Below are positions 40,744 through 50,851 of a stretch of DNA of 64,000 nt, one piece after another. The notes under the pieces were generated by a model, which had not been told where the DNA came from, searched no databases, and worked only from the letters and a program-made list of their open reading frames with translations. Position numbers and translations under genes: made by a program. The stretch covers positions 1-64,000 of the forward strand of contig JACKQL020000164.1 of assembly GCA_018296165.2 (NCBI GenBank), in the 5' to 3' direction. Origin of the DNA: Termitomyces sp. T153 (taxonomy: Eukaryota > Basidiomycota > Agaricomycetes > Agaricales > Lyophyllaceae). Every line of letters starts with the position of its first letter. The stretch's first letter is position 1.

Positions 40744-41890
40744 TGTCAGGTTCTGCTGACCACAGGGGCTCAGCTACACTGGGCGAGTCCTTACTAGGCA
40801 GACATGATTCCCTGCACTGACAACTGGGCATTCAGAGGTGTCCCAAACACTGGGGACTTGTGAGGATAGTTGGTGGAGGTTGATCTGAGCAAGCCTGGGG
40901 AGGTCTGGAGGAGTAGGGGACAAGCTGAGGGGAAGGGGGATGGGCTTGGCAGGGTTCAGGCACAAGTCCGTACATGAGTATTGTGGGTGTAGAGGAGGTA
41001 GAGGCTACACATGTGATGGAAGCAGAGCTAGAGTTTGATGGGGGATCAATGGAGGTTGATAGAGTTCAGAGCCAAGTGTGTAGTGAGGTCCAGAGTTGTT
41101 CAAAGAGTGTCTGGGATTTGTAATCATAATTGTGGGGTTTGCAAAGGCATTAAGGTTGGGAAAGATAGGAACACAATGGATGGGACAGATCAAATGAGGC
41201 GAGATGGAGTCGAACAAAATGAGATGGAGTCAAGACAAGATTGAGATGAGAACGAGAATAGATTCAGGTGGAGATACAAAACAATAACAAAATGATAACG
41301 GAATAGAGACAAGACAAGACTGGGAGACTGAGAGTAAGAAAATGAGACACAGAACATGAAACACAAGAGAGAAACAATCAGACCATAGGTAACATTAAGC
41401 AATATCCAGACTAGAGTATGAAGAGCTACTCTACGTCTTATATACTGACTACTGGGGAGCTCCAGGGGATGTCAGCTGTGGTGGTGGGGCTTGGCAGAGC
41501 TTGACAGAGTTGATGGGTGTTGGTTACAATTGGAGGGCAGGCTGCATTGATATGTTGATGGGATCAATTGGTAATGTGAGCCATTCCGAGGTTGTTGTGA
41601 TACTTCAAAGTAAGTTGGAGGAACCAGGGTGTTGAGTTGATAATGTGTAACAGGGTCAGGCATAGCAGGGGAATGGTCCCAGAGGCTCAGGAGATCCAGG
41701 GGAAGCGTTGCTGACTGCAGGGAAGACATTGAAGTTGGCCAGGGGGCCATCAGAGTTAGCCAAGGATGTGTCAGAGTTAGCCAGAGTAGGCACAGAGCAC
41801 TGTGGAAGTTCAGCAAGGCATCAGGGGAGGTTCTGGGGGGGTGGGGGGTTGTTGGGCAATGTGCAGGGGTCCAGGGAATGGGTTGTGACA
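40744..41890 (-). repeat. Decayed LTR of Ty3 family 1 (element G, 3' LTR, minus strand)
   Basis: TGTCAGGTTCTGCTGACC ... GTTGTGACA, 1,147 bp; CpG to TpG/CpA throughout. Followed by TCACTCCCCCTTT, the complement of the polypurine tract, then by an antisense-gene copy, the same order as element A. Confidence 0.85.
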
Positions 41891-42060
41891 TCACTCCCCC
41901 TTTCAACATCAAGACCCTCAAGATGCAGGGTGCAGGTCGGGGATCGGCAGGGGCATGGGAGTTGAAGCCAAGTATTATTGATCAATTCATAGTGAATGAT
42001 GGCAGTGTGGAATGCAAAGTCAAAGCATGGTTGCCACTTCATCAGGGATTCTTCCTAATC

Positions 42061-42069
42061 AATTAAAAG
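42061..42069 (+). promoter_or_regulatory. TATA-like box of the element G antisense gene
   Basis: AATTAAAAG, 40 nt before the ATG at 42109, as in the other copies. Confidence 0.45.
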
Positions 42070-42108
42070 ACTTGGACATACTCCAGGGTTCCTCCAAAAA
42101 TTTCTTCC

Positions 42109-43725
42109 ATGTCCTCCTCCAATCACTCAGCTCCATAGTTTTCCAATGCAGATGAGGTGGTGGTGTACAACAGTGAGGGGGAGGAGTTTGAGTGCTGGCA
42201 TTGGGTTGGTGCCATGTACTGGGGTTGTAAGTAGTGTCTACTTGTTTTTTTGGGGTAATTGACAGAGCTTTGCAGGGTGGGTTGCAACAGTGTTGGGCTC
42301 TTCTGGGGGCTTTACTTGAGAGAGGGGCTCAGGACAGACTAGAGTTCACCCTGTGCAGTCAAGTTTGATGGCGGGGAGCAGGGAGGAAGTTCCACAGGCA
42401 CAGCAAGTTCTGCAGGCAGAGGTGATGGCAGAGGAGTTTGCAAGGGCATTGGCGCAGGCTTGGGGCCCCCCAATGCTGGAGTGGTGTTTGAACCAAGCCC
42501 TAGTAGTTTTCAAGCCCTTTTGGTCGCATTTACTGACTGTTTGGTTATAGTGTACCCTTTGTGCTTGGCAGGGCGAGCTGTGCAAATTTGACAGGCCCTC
42601 CACAGGTTCATGATATGACACCTCTGTGTGCCTTCCATGCTGTGCAAGGCACAAAAAGTGCTCGATTTTGTTGGAGTGGCAGGCAGCATGCATTGCCGCA
42701 GAGCAGGGGTGGAATGAGGGTTGGGTGTGGGGGCAACTGGGCAAGGTGCAGAAGGCCAGGGTGTCAGGGGAGGGAAGTGTGGGGTGACTTGCGGGGAAGG
42801 TGGGACCTCTGCAGGGTGGGCAGAGAGAGGGGGCACTGGCAGTGGTGGATAAGGGGAAATGGAGGGCCTCCCTACTGTCAGAGGTGGGGCCCAGCAAGAG
42901 GCCGTGGGGACACAAGTCAATGGTAGGGCCTCTGGGGCCTCACTTTTACTCTCTCACCTTGGGCGTGCCATTGGAACAGGCTTCAAGTTCTCCAGAGCCC
43001 CCGCCTTCAATCACGGAGGTTTTCCTACATTAGCAGGTGGAGGCTTTGACAATGGCATTGATGGCACAAGAGGGGGAGCTCCGACAGGTATGGGAGGATC
43101 TGGATGTGGCACAGAGGGAGAAGGAGGCACTGCAGCAGGAGCGGGACACCTCGGTGTGAGTGGTAACAGAGTGGGCATTGGAGGTGCAGGGTTTGTGGGA
43201 GCGTCTGACACAGTGGGAGGTATGACCCACGGAGGTGGCAGAGGGGCAGCAGATGGTGTCGGAGAGTGGTTTGTTGTGAGCGGAGCTGGAAGCAGCAGGG
43301 TGGAGGGAGGATTGGCTGGCCAGTGAGGCTGCCTCAGGCCATGCAGGGGTCCTTCATAAGTGTCTCCCCAGTTCTCCATTTTGTTGCTAATGAATTGTCT
43401 TTGGTTAGGCTGGGTGCAGGAGCACCGAGTTCTCCTGGATGGTGCCTCTGTGGCACTGGCGTCGATCCAAGATGGGTTGATGCAGATGTCCATGGATTAC
43501 ACTCTGGAGCTTCAGCAGGGGATGGTGAGGATGGGGAGGTTGCTAGTGGGACATTGGTGGCACAATGTGGTGGCCCCAGGGTCATGGTGGAAGGTGGCAG
43601 TGGATGCGGGGGAGGCCTTGCCAGGGTTGGTAGAGGTTCTAGCAGTGGTGCAGGCCCAAATGGAGATTGATTTGGGGATTGTGGAGGAAGGGAGGGGGTT
43701 TCCCGAGGAGGGAAGGGGTTGAGGG
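42109..43725 (+). pseudogene. Antisense cargo gene copy of element G (with Zn2Cys6-like cluster), decayed
   Basis: ATG at 42109. Exon 1 reads DEVVVYNSEGEEFECW, with donor GTAAGT near 42229 (intron 1). Then VLQAEVMAEEFARALAQAWG and MLEWC. After intron 2 the cysteines C-x2-C-x6-C ... C-x2-C-x6-C are all kept (near 42551-42660) although a TGA lies between them. A coiled-coil remnant sits around 43020-43330, and the C-terminal module VQEHRVLLDGASVALASIQD, MGRLLVGH, WWKVAVDAGE at 43405-43720. Stops and frameshifts show it is dead. It lies antisense to its LTR, as in the other copies, and is followed by a Helitron fragment instead of pol. Confidence 0.75.
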
Positions 43726-43745
43726 AGCAGTTGGACTCTGTCATT

Positions 43746-44700
43746 GGTAATAGCATGGTCAATTTTGACTCCTAGAGATGTGAATGCAAAGGCTGCATTG
43801 TATTGATGGATTGATGTTTTAAAGGTGTCAGAGAGAGGATGATGCCCATGGAGCAGGTTCAGTAAATCTGCTGGAGCATCTTGAAGCCTGGGCAAATTCA
43901 CTTGGTTTTGAAAACAGCACATGCCAAATTTTGGATTATTTCTGGCAGACCTGGTCAGCTTTTCAGCATAAAAATGTAGAGCTTGGCAGTGTGGACATAT
44001 GATAGTCATAGGACCAAGGTAATGTGGTGCCATCAAATACAGTTGTCTTCCTCTTGGGATAGGCTGAACAGGGCCAAGCTGGGGTGGAATAGGAAGTTCA
44101 AGGGGAGGCTCTGCTTCTTCTGCTGGTATATTTTCAGCAGGATCTTCTGGTTGTGGTGGATCATTGGGTAGGGCAGGGTCCCAACCTTCTGGCAAAACTG
44201 TTTCTGAAATGACCATAGCAGCTTGAGCAACAGCAGACTGATTGAGTCTATTGCCTCTTCTCTGTATAAGAGCAGGTGGAGGTGGCACCATTCTAGGAAT
44301 AGGATTCTGTAAAGGAGCATCCCACCTTTCAGGCAAAACAGTTTCAGGAATCACTATAGAAAATGGATCATCAGCAGCTGCTGGCTGCCTAATAGGTCTT
44401 CCTGAAGAGCCAGAAGTGGTGGCTATAGATTGGTGATTAAGTCTGGAACCCTCAGTTCCCATACCCCATAGATTGATTAATACCCCCAGTTCCCATACCC
44501 CCAGGCCCCAATTGAAGTGGTGGGACAACCACAGTATTGATCTGTTCCAAAGATCTATTGTTTCTATTTGCATGACAATCATCAGGATCTGTCATTTGTA
44601 ATTGTTCAAGTCTCCTTTGAATCCTAGCTTGTTGCCTTTGGCTTTCAGGAGTAGTAGGTGGTTGCCTGAAACACCCATTGTTAAGCATTTTAATAGTCAA
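43746..44700 (-). pseudogene. Helitron Rep/helicase N-terminal fragment, decayed
   Basis: On the minus strand a first block (TTPESQRQQARIQRRLEQL) and a long Pro-rich frame with repeated VLPEGWD-type motifs are followed by CPHCQALHFYAEKLTRSARN, then FGMCCFQNQVNLPRL, LLHGHHPLSDTFKTSIHQYN and AFAFTSLGVKIDHAITN. This is the zinc-binding region and start of the helitron-like N-terminal domain that precedes Rep and PIF1-type helicase. The rest is cut at about 43746 where the antisense gene ends. CpG-depleted. The 5' TC and 3' CTRR ends were not found. Confidence 0.7.
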
Positions 44701-45171
44701 AAACCATTAAAATTGACTTTTATGATGAGATATTTGATATATCAATAGCTCAATGTAGTTAAGGAGTTACTAATAAGCTTGTCAGTCAACATCAATCAAT
44801 CAATAGATGTGACCAAACATACTTTGTTGTGTGGCCTCCTTTCCACAACCTCAGAAATGTCTATTATTTGGTCATATCGTACCAAAAAACATGTGAGGTG
44901 TGAAAAACAGTGTCCACTAAATCATGTTTGGCCTTTTTGACACCTGCAGGCTATCTGGCATGTTTCAGACATAGTCAAAAGATTGTATATATGTATTAAA
45001 GCTGTCTATTGTAATTTTTTTTTGAGAAAAAACCTGTTCCAAGTGCAAAAAATAGCCAAGCTACCCAAAAAGGAAGGTTCTTGGTCAGCCTTACTAAGCA
45101 GAAGAGTCATTGCATTTTTCCCAGGAGTTGTTCCATATACTGTAGACAAGCTACACCCCATGCCTTCAGCA
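44701..45171. repeat. Partial copy of the ~2.4-kb satellite-like unit
   Basis: From about 44998 (AAAGCTGTCT) to 45171 it matches 53110-53277 and 55140-55289, including AGGAAGGTTCTTGGTCAGCC. It continues across the copia insertion (target CAGCA) into 50852 and beyond. 44701 to about 44990 shows no gene. Confidence 0.65.
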
Positions 45172-45529
45172 TGTTAGCAAGTTAAAAGTGCACCGTCGAC
45201 CCTTCGTATGTCTCCTTTATCTACCTACCTCATTGTCAGCCAACCTTTCCACTAATCACATTCGATATCACACTATCGGGCCACCGTGTGGCCCTTTCAC
45301 CATTGTCCTAAATACGTATATATACTATCGTACATCACCCAACACCCTCAGTCAATTATACGTTGAACTGAGGGTGAGTTGATACCTTGCCTTTCTACGT
45401 ATGCCATCGATACTGACATAGCTACCCAATTATAACTTACTGTCTGTCAGGTAGCTACTCAGTCAATTATACGTTGAACTGAGGTTATAACTTACTGTCT
45501 GTCAGGTATCGAATTTAGAGGTTCTAACA
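45172..45529 (+). repeat. 5' LTR of the copia element
   Basis: TGTTAGCAAG ... GGTTCTAACA. Contains GTATATATACTATCG (TATA region near 45316) and two internal copies of TCAATTATACGTTGAACTGA (45353 and 45463). Confidence 0.95.
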
Positions 45530-45540
45530 GGTTATGGGCC
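45530..45540 (+). promoter_or_regulatory. Copia primer-binding site (initiator tRNA-Met anticodon region)
   Basis: GGTTATGGGCC directly after the LTR is complementary to the anticodon stem-loop of eukaryotic initiator tRNA-Met (GGCCCAUAACC). This implies a cleaved half-tRNA primer, as in Drosophila copia and Ty5. Confidence 0.75.
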
Positions 45541-45780
45541 ATTGCTGACCGTGCACAACCATTGTCACGAACTCAGTAGGACCTCGCACGCGCGCTTGCA
45601 CCCTCATTCCCTCACAAATATCACAATCCTTGGCATTCTCGGACCCTGAAAGGTACCGATCACGTCGACAACCCCTATCTACGCACCCTTGTACTCTCGC
45701 TTGGGCCCAGTTTCCTTTGTCTATATTCGTGGCTGTCATAGGGTCAATCACCCTCCATCCACACCCCCACTACACACACC
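45541..45780 (+). other. Untranslated leader of the copia element
   Basis: 240 bp between primer-binding site and ATG, CpG-rich, no ORF in the element frame. It should contain the packaging signal. Confidence 0.5.
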
Positions 45781-48700
45781 ATGGCATCTGACGCTGCCTA
45801 CCCGCGCATCCGCCCAGCTAAGCTCAACGCCCACTGGCCCTCGTCCGAACCACCCTTCGATCGTGCCACTGGGGAGTTTGCTAAATGGTCAACAAAACTC
45901 GAGATCTTCCTTCAACAAAGCGGACTAGATCGCTATATTTTTGCGTCGGAAAGGAACCCTAGCCGCCTCATTACTAGCCCCAATGAAAGCTCTGAACCCA
46001 ATGCTTATGCTAATTGGCTCTCCAACAACGACCTCATCATTGGCGTTATCCGGGCCGCAATCTCAGAAGCGGAGCAGGAGGGTCTAGAGACTGACGGGAC
46101 GGCTAAAGAATGCTATGATGCTCTCAAGGCAAGGGCTCAGCGCGAAGGACCCGTCAAGCAGGTTGCCCTTATCCGTGAGGCTCTTTCCACCTACGCACCT
46201 GTTGCTGAACCAATCGATGCCACTGCTCGGAGGATCTGTGAACTGGTCGATCGGGCATTCTCCATCGGCACCATTGACAAGGACCTCTTGAAGTGCATTG
46301 CCCTGCTCAACTGCATTAACGACAAATCGTTTGAGTCGATCCAGACGCAAGTATCACGGGGCCTTGCTGACTCCACAAAGGATACGCCATACACGTCCTC
46401 CAACATTCGACAGCTATTCCAGACAGTTGACAGCCTCGCCACCCTATCCAAAGCCTCTACCAGCGACACTGCATTAGCTGCCCGAGAGACAAGGCATGGC
46501 ACTCATAACCATGACTCCGGATTCCCCTGCTGCACCATCTGCTATATGATCGGAGCTTCTTGCCGCGGACACACTAAAGAATGGTGCATTTGGCCCGGAG
46601 GTGGGATGGCCGGCAAAACAATCAATGAGTCCAAAGCGGCACGCCAGGCAGCGCGAGGAGGAGGACGCAAAGGAGGAAAGCCATCATCAAACACTACACC
46701 TAGCGCCACCACCATTAAGAATGGAATAGCAGTTAAGGGATTAGACGGTCAAGCCTACATTGTGGACCTCAGCCACCTCCAGAAAATCCAACTCGATGTG
46801 ACCAAACCCACAGACTTTGCTGGCATTGCGGACTCCTCTCCTAACAGTACAACGACTGAGTACTTCGAATACGAAGGATTTATGGTGGATGATGCTATCG
46901 ACCCTGCGGATTATGAGCCAAGAGCTAGTGTCAATTGGAATACTCACACGATCCCAACAATTCCAGGCTACGAAACAATACTAGCAACCACAGCAGTCCT
47001 ACCCACACATCCCTCCGATAGAACTCGACTCGTCTCGCTCACTGAGAAGCCTTTCTACATGGACTCTGGGGCCACGGTGCACATCTCACCCTGCGCCTCT
47101 GACTTTATAATGCTCCAGCCAATCCCGCCGCAAGCAGTAAAAGGGGTAGGGGGCACGTCGATCCAGGCGATAGGCATAGGTCAAATTAGACTGCAAGTCC
47201 AGAATCAGACAGAAATATACCTCGAGAATGTACTCTACATCCCCACTTCCACAGTTCGGCTTATCTCTATCTCAGCCCTCACCATCGGCATGCGCGCCAT
47301 AATTACGTTCAGCCGCACTGGGGTCACCATTCTCGATGAAGACAGTGGAACACTCCTTGCTACCGGACCACTCATTCCTGGACGACGCTTGTACACACTT
47401 GAACTGCAATCTGCACTTAACGAACATGCTCTCACAGCTGCACAGACACCCATGAAGATTGACACCTGGCACTGGTGCCTCGGACATGCCAACTATCAAG
47501 TTGTTGCCACCATGGCTCAAGCAGGCCTGCTCCCAGGTATGCCCTCTGCCTCCCTCCTTGCGCAACCAAAATGTGACGTCTGTATTCTTGGCAAACAGAC
47601 CAAAACACCGGTTTGCAAGGTACGGGAGGAAGGGCACAGGGCGGGTAGAAGACTGCAGATAGTATGGATAGATCTAGCCGGTCCCATGAATGTACAATCA
47701 CGCACCGGAAACAAATACACTATGGACATTGTTGACGACTATACAAACATGCCATGGGCAATTCCGCTCAAATCGAAGTCAGATGCATTTTCAGCTCTCC
47801 AAGCCTGGGAAAAAGCTCGCGAACTTGAAACAGGTGAAAAAGTCGGCATCTATCGTACCGGCCACGATGGTGAACTTAAGAGCCGACAAATGGAAACATG
47901 GCTAGCAGCAACTGGGGCAAAACGAGAATTTGCGGCACCATACACGTCGGAGCATATGGGACGCATGGAGCGCATGCATCGAACACTGCAGGGCAAGGCC
48001 AGAACAATGAGACTTGCAGCTAAGTGCCCGGAATCACTATGGGATGAATTTTACTTAACGGCCACACACCTTCACGCCAAAACCTTAACAAAGTCATTAA
48101 ACGGCAAAACCCCATTTGAATTATGGTACAAGCGCACTCCCGACTACTCCTACATGCGCGAGATTGGATGCAAAGCGTTTGTCCTCATCCAGAATCAACA
48201 TAACCCAAAACTCAACGCTCGAGGAATCGAATGCATTCTCATTGGATACGCACTAAACTCTAAAGCATACAGATGTTATGATCCTAGAACAAAGAAGGTT
48301 TACGAATCATACCACGTCCGATTTCTCGAGCGCCACGATGGTCACCCAATCTCTGTGCCAATCGAGGCTACACCCACAGCTGATCCCAATACAACAGCGC
48401 CCACAAATGCAAGCGAGCCAACGTCAATCAATGAGGTCAAAGAGGTATCAACTAACGCGCCATTCATAACCGTCGATGACGATGAAGACAAACCACTCAC
48501 AGCCCCCCCTCCAGCAGTAGCCCATGAGCCGAACCTGCCAGAGGACGCACCTGAAGCACCTGCTCCTCGACGGTCGAGCTGCATGCGTATCCCGACAGCC
48601 AAGGCCAATCCAGACAATCCGTTACCGACGCGCCTAGATCTGGCTGTTGAAGAATCTCGTGCAGCTGGCGATCAACTACGGGCCACGCGAGCGGAGAGAC

Positions 48701-50433
48701 GCATGGATGGAGCACATGCGAATCGACCAGACATAATGGAAGGAGACGACAACAATGTTCCAGACATGGCCAACATAGCATCACTGGAGGAGATAGAGCA
48801 CCTCTTGGCCGTGGCGGAGTCCCTCGGTGATCCATCCATCGATCTGAGTGATGAGCCTCGTACATGGAAAGAGGCACTCAACTCACCATATGCAAAAGAG
48901 TGGGAAGCTGGATATCGCGATGAGCTAGATTCTTTAAAAACCATGGGAGTATATAAGCTAATCCCACGAGATCAGGTGCCCGTGGGTCACAAGGTCCGAA
49001 AAGGACGCCCAGTATTCAAAATCAAACGCGACGAGAATGGCAAAGCGGTTCGATTTAAAGTTCGTTTAGTATTTAAAGGGTATGAGCAGGTTTATGGTCA
49101 AGACTACACAAGAACGACCTCACCGACTGCACGCATGGAGTCATGGCGAGTACTCCTTCACCTTGCCACAGCACAGGGATGGGACGCTACACAAATTGAC
49201 GTAAAGACAGCCTTTCTCTATGGCTTACTCCCAGAGGAGGAGGTTCAATATATGATGCAGCCTGAAGGATTCGAGGAACCTGGAAAGGAAAACTGGGTAT
49301 GGTGTCTGCTGCGCGGTCTCTACGGTATGAAGCAAGCCGGACGCATCTGGAATAACACTCTCAACAGCAACATGATCTCCTGGGGATTTACACGTCTACC
49401 ATGTGAGTCATGCGTTTACTACCGAAAGACCGACACGGGCACCACCATAGCAGCAGTACACGTTGACGATTTTCTATCCATCGCCAGCAGCAAAGCCAAA
49501 AACGAACTGTTCAAGGCCCAGCTGAGGTCCATATGGACCATATCAGATCTAGGAATTCCCAGATTCGTTGTCGGCATTGCAATCGAGTGGGATCGCAAAC
49601 GACGCCTAGTAAAACTATCCCAGACAGCTCTTATCGACAAAATTATATCCCAGTTCGGCCAGTCCAACGCCACGCCACTCACCCTGCCCATGGAGTCGGG
49701 CCTGAAGCTCCGACGCGTCGATAGATCCACCCTCTCACAACACGAGGTTGACGCCCTCGTTAAGACCCCGTACCGATCCCTCGTCGGTTGTCTACTCTAT
49801 GTTGCTATCTCCACCCGGCCGGACATTGCTTACGCCGTCCAGCAACTCACTCAATACGTTGACTGCTACTCCGGCATCCACTGGAGAGCAGCCACACGAC
49901 TCGTCCGTTATCTGAAGGGCACGCGAGATCTCAGGCTCATCCTCGGCAGTGGCGACAGCTCCATCAACCTCACCGGGTTCACCGACTCCGACTGGGCCAA
50001 CTGCCTTGACACTCGACGCAGCATCGGCGGTTACGCCTGGAGTCTAGGTTCCGGCGTTGTATCTTGGGCAGCACGCAAACAGAAATCCGTAGCAGCATCT
50101 TCCTGCGAAGCCGAATACATGGCCGCCTACGAGAGTGCGCAGGAGTGCATTTGGTTACGCGCACTACTTAAGGGTATAGGCTACGATACGACCAGTAAAC
50201 CTACTCCCATCCTATGCAACAATAACGCCGCCATCAACCTCTCGGAAGACCCCACCCTCCACGCGCGCATAAAACACGTTGATATCAAATATCACTTCCT
50301 GCGCGAGCGCGTCCAAGCCGGCGAGATATGTATTCGCTACGTGAACACTAAATTCAACGTTGCCGACCTCTTTACAAAGGCCCTCGCAGCCCCCCTTTTC
50401 TTACGCCTGCGTGGCCTGCTCGGCTTACAGTGA
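45781..50433 (+). CDS. Ty1/copia Gag-Pol polyprotein (1550 aa), RNase H Asp to Asn
   Basis: ATG in a good context (CACCATGG). Gag of the UBN2 type covers about 1-245, with a Cys/His knuckle (CTICYMIGASCRGHTKEWC) near 250-268. Protease DSG at 428-430 (FYMDSGATVHISP). Pre-integrase HHCC near 560-605 (WHWCLGH ... CDVCILGKQT). Integrase D631, D696, E730 (WIDLAGP, RTGHDGEL, MGRMERMHRTL). Proline/acidic linker at 855-1010. RVT_2 reverse transcriptase from about 1050 (GVYKLIPRDQVP, IDVKTAFLYG, LYGMKQAGR) with active site HVDD at D1229-D1230. RNase H at 1390-1530 (FTDSDWA, SSCEAEYMA, HVDIKYHF), but LCDN reads LCNNN: the third acidic residue is N1480. Single-frame Gag-Pol has no internal stop. It encodes all steps of retrotransposition in cytoplasmic particles and nuclear integration. 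Confidence 0.92.
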   Translation: MASDAAYPRIRPAKLNAHWPSSEPPFDRATGEFAKWSTKLEIFLQQSGLDRYIFASERNPSRLITSPNESSEPNAYANWLSNNDLIIGVIRAAISEAEQEGLETDGTAKECYDALKARAQREGPVKQVALIREALSTYAPVAEPIDATARRICELVDRAFSIGTIDKDLLKCIALLNCINDKSFESIQTQVSRGLADSTKDTPYTSSNIRQLFQTVDSLATLSKASTSDTALAARETRHGTHNHDSGFPCCTICYMIGASCRGHTKEWCIWPGGGMAGKTINESKAARQAARGGGRKGGKPSSNTTPSATTIKNGIAVKGLDGQAYIVDLSHLQKIQLDVTKPTDFAGIADSSPNSTTTEYFEYEGFMVDDAIDPADYEPRASVNWNTHTIPTIPGYETILATTAVLPTHPSDRTRLVSLTEKPFYMDSGATVHISPCASDFIMLQPIPPQAVKGVGGTSIQAIGIGQIRLQVQNQTEIYLENVLYIPTSTVRLISISALTIGMRAIITFSRTGVTILDEDSGTLLATGPLIPGRRLYTLELQSALNEHALTAAQTPMKIDTWHWCLGHANYQVVATMAQAGLLPGMPSASLLAQPKCDVCILGKQTKTPVCKVREEGHRAGRRLQIVWIDLAGPMNVQSRTGNKYTMDIVDDYTNMPWAIPLKSKSDAFSALQAWEKARELETGEKVGIYRTGHDGELKSRQMETWLAATGAKREFAAPYTSEHMGRMERMHRTLQGKARTMRLAAKCPESLWDEFYLTATHLHAKTLTKSLNGKTPFELWYKRTPDYSYMREIGCKAFVLIQNQHNPKLNARGIECILIGYALNSKAYRCYDPRTKKVYESYHVRFLERHDGHPISVPIEATPTADPNTTAPTNASEPTSINEVKEVSTNAPFITVDDDEDKPLTAPPPAVAHEPNLPEDAPEAPAPRRSSCMRIPTAKANPDNPLPTRLDLAVEESRAAGDQLRATRAERRMDGAHANRPDIMEGDDNNVPDMANIASLEEIEHLLAVAESLGDPSIDLSDEPRTWKEALNSPYAKEWEAGYRDELDSLKTMGVYKLIPRDQVPVGHKVRKGRPVFKIKRDENGKAVRFKVRLVFKGYEQVYGQDYTRTTSPTARMESWRVLLHLATAQGWDATQIDVKTAFLYGLLPEEEVQYMMQPEGFEEPGKENWVWCLLRGLYGMKQAGRIWNNTLNSNMISWGFTRLPCESCVYYRKTDTGTTIAAVHVDDFLSIASSKAKNELFKAQLRSIWTISDLGIPRFVVGIAIEWDRKRRLVKLSQTALIDKIISQFGQSNATPLTLPMESGLKLRRVDRSTLSQHEVDALVKTPYRSLVGCLLYVAISTRPDIAYAVQQLTQYVDCYSGIHWRAATRLVRYLKGTRDLRLILGSGDSSINLTGFTDSDWANCLDTRRSIGGYAWSLGSGVVSWAARKQKSVAASSCEAEYMAAYESAQECIWLRALLKGIGYDTTSKPTPILCNNNAAINLSEDPTLHARIKHVDIKYHFLRERVQAGEICIRYVNTKFNVADLFTKALAAPLFLRLRGLLGLQ

Positions 50434-50479
50434 AACGCCATGACTATGCGTAAGGAGGAGACACTTCAGGGATCGCAGT

Positions 50480-50488
50480 GAGGAGGAG
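50480..50488 (+). other. Copia polypurine tract
   Basis: GAGGAGGAG directly before the 3' LTR start TGTTAGC. Confidence 0.7.
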
Positions 50489-50846
50489 TGTTAGCAAGTT
50501 AAAAGCGCACCGTCGACCCTTCGTATGTCTCCTTTATCTACCTACCTCATTGTCGGCCAACCTTTCCACTAATCACATTCGATATCACACTATCGGGCCA
50601 CCGTGTGGCCCTTTCACCATTGTCCTAAATACGTATATATACTATCGTACATCACCCAACACCCTCAGTCAATTATACGTTAAACTGAGGGTGAGTTGAT
50701 ACCTTGCCTTTCTACGTATGCCATCGATACTGACATAGCTACCCAATTATAACTTACTGTCTGTCAGGTAGCTACTCAGTCAATTATACGTTGAACTGAG
50801 GTTATAACTTACTGTCTGTCAGGTATCGAATTTAGAGGTTCTAACA
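50489..50846 (+). repeat. 3' LTR of the copia element
   Basis: 358 bp, same length as the 5' LTR. The three differences seen are C for T in AAAAGCGCACC, G for A in CATTGTCGGCC, and A for G in ACGTTAAACTG. Ends CTAACA before target CAGCA. Confidence 0.95.
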
Positions 50847-50851
50847 CAGCA

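Larger units (their letters stand above)
45172..50846 (+). mobile_element. Full-length young Ty1/copia element, 5,675 bp
   Basis: Target duplication CAGCA at 45167-45171 and 50847-50851. LTRs of 358 bp (45172-45529, 50489-50846) differ at only three sites that I can find (about 99.2% identical). Primer-binding site 45530-45540, polypurine tract next to the 3' LTR, one ORF of 1,550 codons. It is inserted in the satellite-like repeat; the empty-site equivalent is visible at about 53270-53285 (TTTGGCATGGGCCTGTAGCTC). Confidence 0.95.
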
